Assembly (NCBI GenBank): GCA_963995505.1
Contig: OZ023192.1
Location: 7,733,001-7,797,000, forward strand
Direction of reading: 5' to 3'
Source of the DNA: Hypericum androsaemum
Lineage: Eukaryota > Streptophyta > Magnoliopsida > Malpighiales > Hypericaceae
DNA length: 64,000 bases
The notes under the pieces were generated by a model. It did not search any database. It saw only the letters and a program-made list of their open reading frames with translations, and was not told where the DNA came from. The translations under genes and the position numbers were made by a program. Each line of letters starts with the position of its first letter. Within the stretch, counting starts at the first letter, position 1. Positions 60,415 through 64,000 of the stretch are shown piece after piece.

Positions 60415-61122
60415 GGGTTTTTTTTTTCCAAAAAGACAAAAAACTTAAATATATTACCTAAGTAGGCAAAAATTTAATATATTCTCAAAATATGCAAAAA
60501 TTTAATTAAAATTTTTTAAAAAAGGTGACGATCCACATAGGGATCGACACACTAATTTAATAAAAAAAATAATGGAGGCGACCCAAGAGTAAGTCGCCTC
60601 CCTAACATTATACTATTATATTAATATAATATAAGAGACGACCTAATATTAGGTCGACTCTTCTCTAATTCAATTTTTTTAAAGTTGGTTGCGTCAAGTT
60701 TTTTATGTTTCTTTACTTTTTTTTCCTTCTCTTATATTTTAATTGGAGAGTCACAACTTCTTACTCCAGTGCCCGATTGAGGTGATTCAAATTTTTATGC
60801 AAAGTGAGACGTATATTTACAACTTTATAGTTTATAACCTTTTCAAATATGGAGTGTAACGATGTCAAAAATTTATTTGAAGTTAAAAGTCGATCGAAAT
60901 TAAATTAGACAAGTAATTCAAAAAAAATATATGTCAGGGAGGCGACCTAGTGTTGGGTCACCTCCATTATTTTATATTGTGAAATTGGTGTGTCGACCCA
61001 ACTATGGGTCGTCACCTTTTTTTAATTTTTAATTAAATTTTTACCTATTTTGAGAATATGTTAAATTTTTACCTATTTAGGAAATATATCTAAATTTTTT
61101 GCCTATTTTAAAAAAAAAACCC
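60415..61122. mobile_element. 708-bp non-autonomous MULE with ~185-bp inverted ends
   Basis: The inverted ends (60415-60600 and 60935-61122) start GGGTTTTTTTTTT. They share AGGCAAAAATTTAA, ATATTCTCAAAATA, AAAAGGTGACGA and AATGGAGGCGACC. The target duplication TTCCTTTT is exact (60407-60414 and 61123-61130). The terminal GGG-T run matches the 9.9-kb MULE, though the rest of the inverted repeat does not. The interior (60742-60900) is one copy of the 176-bp repeat found in tandem at 62060-62640. There is no coding capacity. Confidence 0.88.
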
Positions 61123-61135
61123 TTCCTTTTGGCAA

Positions 61136-61439
61136 TATCACCTTTGACATTCAGTATCGAACTTGTCCTCAAAACTATTTCTTCCACTGCCTTGTTCCGA
61201 CCAACTTGTTGGTCTATCTGTTGTGGCTGTGCTTCTATTCTTATAAGATTGGATTTGTCAAAGGCTGCAAATCTATTCATGTGAAATACAGACAGAGTGT
61301 AAGCATTTTGGGACCGTAGCAACTCAGTTTCTAAGACATGATGAGGCATGTTTGAGATATTATTGCACTGTTTATTTCTAGGATCTGAATGTTCATCACG
61401 TCCATCTACTTGTATAAGAAACTGTAAGTACGAAATCAT
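61136..61439 (-). other. Open frame of unknown nature
   Basis: About 100 residues on the minus strand include RSQNAYTLSVFHMNRFAAFD and EEIVLRTSSILNVKGDIAKR. The frame is open from the MULE border to about 61439. No family is recognised. It lies downstream, on the same strand, of the gypsy integrase scrap and could be its decayed continuation or an exon fragment. Confidence 0.25.
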
Positions 61440-61499
61440 TCGTTGGAGTAGTTTCTGCTGACAGTTGGTTAGAATTTGTTAAGCAACAAAATACATTGT

Positions 61500-61790
61500 A
61501 GGTATTAATTTCTCCTTCAGAGATGTTACTTCTTCTTGACAGCCTCCAACACAGATGCCACATGATGAGCAAAAGAAACAACAGCTGGGTTGGCTCGAAC
61601 AAGCTTAGGCACTGAAGTCACATCAAGGAGAAAGGAGAATGATTTGTCGTACGATGCACTGCATCATTGTAGGCAAACTTGGCAATTGGCAATGCAAGGT
61701 CCCATCGCTTCTCTCTTTGCTGGCTAAAGCTGCGCAACATGCTCCCAATGCTCTCTTAAACTACTCACATTGGTGAGCGGATCCAATCTG
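61500..61790 (-). pseudogene. Ty3/gypsy integrase fragment
   Basis: The minus strand reads FSQQREKRWDLALPIAKFAY, NDAVHRTTNHSPFSLD, then FAHHVASVLEAVKKK and a stop. WDLALPxAxFAYN-xxVHxTTxxSPF is the conserved C-terminal part of gypsy integrase cores. The domain before it is missing. Confidence 0.7.
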
Positions 61791-62059
61791 CTCACGCAAT
61801 AAACAATTAATTTATCTCTCATTAAATTACTATTCAATTCAACCCAATCTTTTACCATCTTTATTGGTGACCTCATCTAATCCGCTTACCAAATAAATAA
61901 TTAATTTATCTCTCATCCACATATTATCTATAATTTAATTTATGTTTACTTATAAATTATAATGAATATATAAAATTATACTTCCATAATTGTAACATGT
62001 AAAAAATTAAAATAAAATAATAAAATTAAGATTACAAAAGTTGGAAAATAAAATTAGAA
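61791..62059. other. AT-rich DNA
   Basis: Contains an imperfect direct repeat of AATAAACAATTAATTTATCTC/AATAAATAATTAATTTATCT (about 61797 and 61886) and nothing coding. Confidence 0.45.
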
Positions 62060-62640
62060 ATAAATAAATCGAGCTACAAATGGATGTCGAAAATACATTT
62101 GAAATCAATAGTCGAGCGAGTTACGAGGATGAGTTTTGGTTGGAGAGCCACAACTTCTTATTTCGGAGTCTGATTGAGTATCTACAAATTTTTAGTTTAT
62201 GACTTTTCAAAATTTGGAGTATAAGAATGTTGAAAATATATTTGACGTCAATAGTCGAGCAAGTTACGGGGACGAGTTCTGGTTGGAGAGCGACAACTTC
62301 TTATTTTGATGTCCGATTGAGTTGATTTAAATTGCTTTGTGAAGGTGAGACGTATATCTACAACTTTTTAGTTTATGACTTCTCCAAATTCGGAGTATAA
62401 GAATATCAAAAATATGTTTGACATTAATAGTCAAGCGAGTTACGGGAATACATTTTGGTTGGAGAGCCACAACTTCTTATTTTGTAGTCCGATTGAGTTG
62501 ATTCAAGTTGCTTTGCGAAGGTGAGACATATATCTACAACTTTTTAGTTTACGATTTTTCCAAATTTGAAGTGTAAGAATATCAAAAATATATTTGAAGT
62601 CAATATTAGACCGAGTTACAAGCGTCTAAAGTTGAAATAA
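62060..62640. repeat. 176-bp tandem repeat, about three copies
   Basis: The phrase GGAGTATAAGAAT recurs at 62216, 62392 and (as GAAGTGTAAGAAT) 62568, exactly 176 bp apart. Other shared words are GGTTGGAGAGCCACAACTTC and GAGACGTATATCTACAAC. Copies are perhaps 85% alike. The monomer length is in the range of plant satellites, and one copy also sits inside the MULE at 60415-61122. Confidence 0.88.
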
Positions 62641-62929
62641 AAGATTGTGTATCAAAATATGTCAATATTGAGCTCTATTCATAGAGAATTGAAAAATAAT
62701 ATTTTTTATTTTCTATTTTTATGAATATATATTATTAATTATCATAACAAAATAGTATTTACTAGTATCTATTTCAACGAATAATATTATATATCATTAG
62801 GATTAGATTAAGATAAGAAAAAGAAAAAAAAAATGCTCGCGAGTGTCGATTGGCCGATCCGCTCGGCCAAAATCCTCACTTTTCCAATTTTTTTTAATTT
62901 TGGCGTTTGTCGTTTAGGAGTGATCGATA
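62641..62929. other. AT-rich DNA, nothing recognised
   Basis: No gene or clear repeat was seen. Confidence 0.35.
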
Positions 62930-63565
62930 CAGGTAGTCTTAGTCTCCTCGGTTTTGCCAAGTTTGGTCCTATTTTTTTAAATTTTTTGTACGTAAGTTTT
63001 AGACGATATTGATTTTTTTCCATGCAAGGTTTTTGATTTCTGTAAAAGGTAGTAATTGACCTACCAATTTTTGGAAAAACAAAGTAGCATTCGTTGTCAT
63101 CTACATAGGCTGGTATCATAAAAACAAAACTTTCCGTGATATTCCTTGCCCAATACCCACCAATCTCCGGAATAATGTACTAGGGTGCATGCGCGCTGTA
63201 GGTTCTATAAATCAAACGGGGCCATTTTGTTTTCATCGAACCGGTGGGTTTCTGTCCACCGAGTCCAATAAAGTTTTTCTTCAAGGGAAGTCCAAGAAGT
63301 TGATTATGTCCCTGATCCTAACTAAACGATATCACAACACTGGTTCTATTCTAGTTCGAAAAACGATGGCGGTAAAATGTATTACTGTACACCCTTAATT
63401 ATGGACACCGAGATATGTTAATTTTTTGTGGAACCATATTTTAGTGATGATTCTTCAGAAGTAACGTCATTTCAGCGCAGTTCTTAAGCTTGCCTCCGAC
63501 CAAACTCAACATAATGTAAATTAGGCATGTTAGCTTTTTTCGGATAAATGAGGTATTTGTTTAAG
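62930..63565. repeat. Dispersed repeat, copy B (no MULE insertion)
   Basis: 63050-63105 resembles the 170-bp repeat unit at 11960-12030. 63115-63320 resembles 47775-48455. 63487-63565 resembles 59437-59515. CTTAAGCTTGCC at 63484-63495 corresponds to TTTAAGCT-CGCC at the MULE target. About 165 bp in the middle have no counterpart in copy A. Confidence 0.65.
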
Positions 63566-64000
63566 CTTCTGTTGGGTGGAAAAAAAAAGACAACGCCACC
63601 GCCTCAGCCTCTTATCGTCTCCTAATCAGACTCGGAGACCTCAAGAGTTATCTCTGCCAATGCTCATCTTCAGCCAACGCCCGACCCGGACTTAATGCAT
63701 ATCCCCGCCTAACTCGAATTTCTAATATTTATCTTTGCCCAACTAGAATTTTCAATATTTATCCTTGCCCAGTTCGGATCCTTACCCAATTCAGATACTT
63801 ATCCCTATCCCTTGAGAACCCGAGTACATTGAGTGTACTAAGGCTCTTCAATCACTCCGCGAGTCCATCTTGAATTCGGTCTCTTCGTGCCTTTTCCTTG
63901 CACTGCTTTTCCTAGAGTCCACCTAGAACGGGTCTCTCCGTCAACACCGAACCCGGTGTCCGAGCATAAAATCTCAATTTCGACGATCCAAGGCAAGACC
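63566..64000. other. Probable retroelement LTR or leader fragment, unassigned
   Basis: Contains ~30-bp repeats of the type ATTTATCTTTGCCCAACTAG (63715-63800). C-rich sequence follows with AGAACGGGTCTC and GAACCCGGTGTCC. No coding frame is present, and it runs off the right edge. Confidence 0.35.

Noticed and set aside
1..64000. tRNA, rRNA or other structured RNA genes
   Set aside because: None seen by eye. The only tRNA-like matches are primer binding sites of retroelements.

Overview
The window is nuclear DNA of a flowering plant, most likely a eudicot. It is AT-rich, and the genes carry many short GT-AG introns. The readable host proteins are plant forms: a chloroplast-targeted histidine enzyme, a class I TCP factor and a NIPA-type transporter. 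About half of the window is transposon-derived. The species cannot be told from the sequence.

Host genes, left to right. (1) The 5' part of a BOP1 ribosome-biogenesis gene, minus strand, positions 1-2209, running off the left edge. (2) HISN1, ATP phosphoribosyltransferase, minus strand, 12884-17936, 11 exons. (3) A NIPA-type magnesium transporter, plus strand, 22879-27053, 9 exons. (4) An EI24-like membrane protein, plus strand, 35779-39876, 11 exons. (5) An intronless class I TCP transcription factor, plus strand, 45866-47095. All five assemble into in-frame exon chains with consensus splice sites. They are unrelated housekeeping or regulatory genes and form no pathway together.

Mobile DNA between them. 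A Ty3/gypsy chromovirus of Tekay/Del type (3266-11206) has 1134-bp LTRs and an ATTTC target duplication. Two TRIM elements lie at 14859-15214 (inside a HISN1 intron) and 43502-43833. Other remnants are LINE pieces (18.3-20.5 kb and 59.7-60.0 kb), a decayed copia element truncated at its 5' LTR (28715-33735), a second copia wreck (41.5-43.5 kb), an LTR end (20.8-22.2 kb) and a gypsy integrase scrap (61.5-61.8 kb).

The most unusual region is 48.4-61.1 kb, which holds three Mutator-like elements, each with long inverted ends and an exact 8-bp target duplication. The central one (49538-59436, 9.9 kb) carries three multi-exon genes: a plant mobile domain (PMD) gene, a gene for a protein with two tandem OB-fold modules resembling HROB (MCM8IP), and a MULE transposase with WRKY-GCM1-like finger, DDE domain, SWIM finger and zinc knuckle. 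All three are nearly full length but hold a few nonsense or frameshift lesions. The element has palindrome-rich ends and subterminal repeat arrays. The PMD plus tandem-OB cargo is the best candidate here for a poorly described system. A partial second copy of the sequence flanking this nest lies at 63.1-63.6 kb and appears to keep an empty version of the target.
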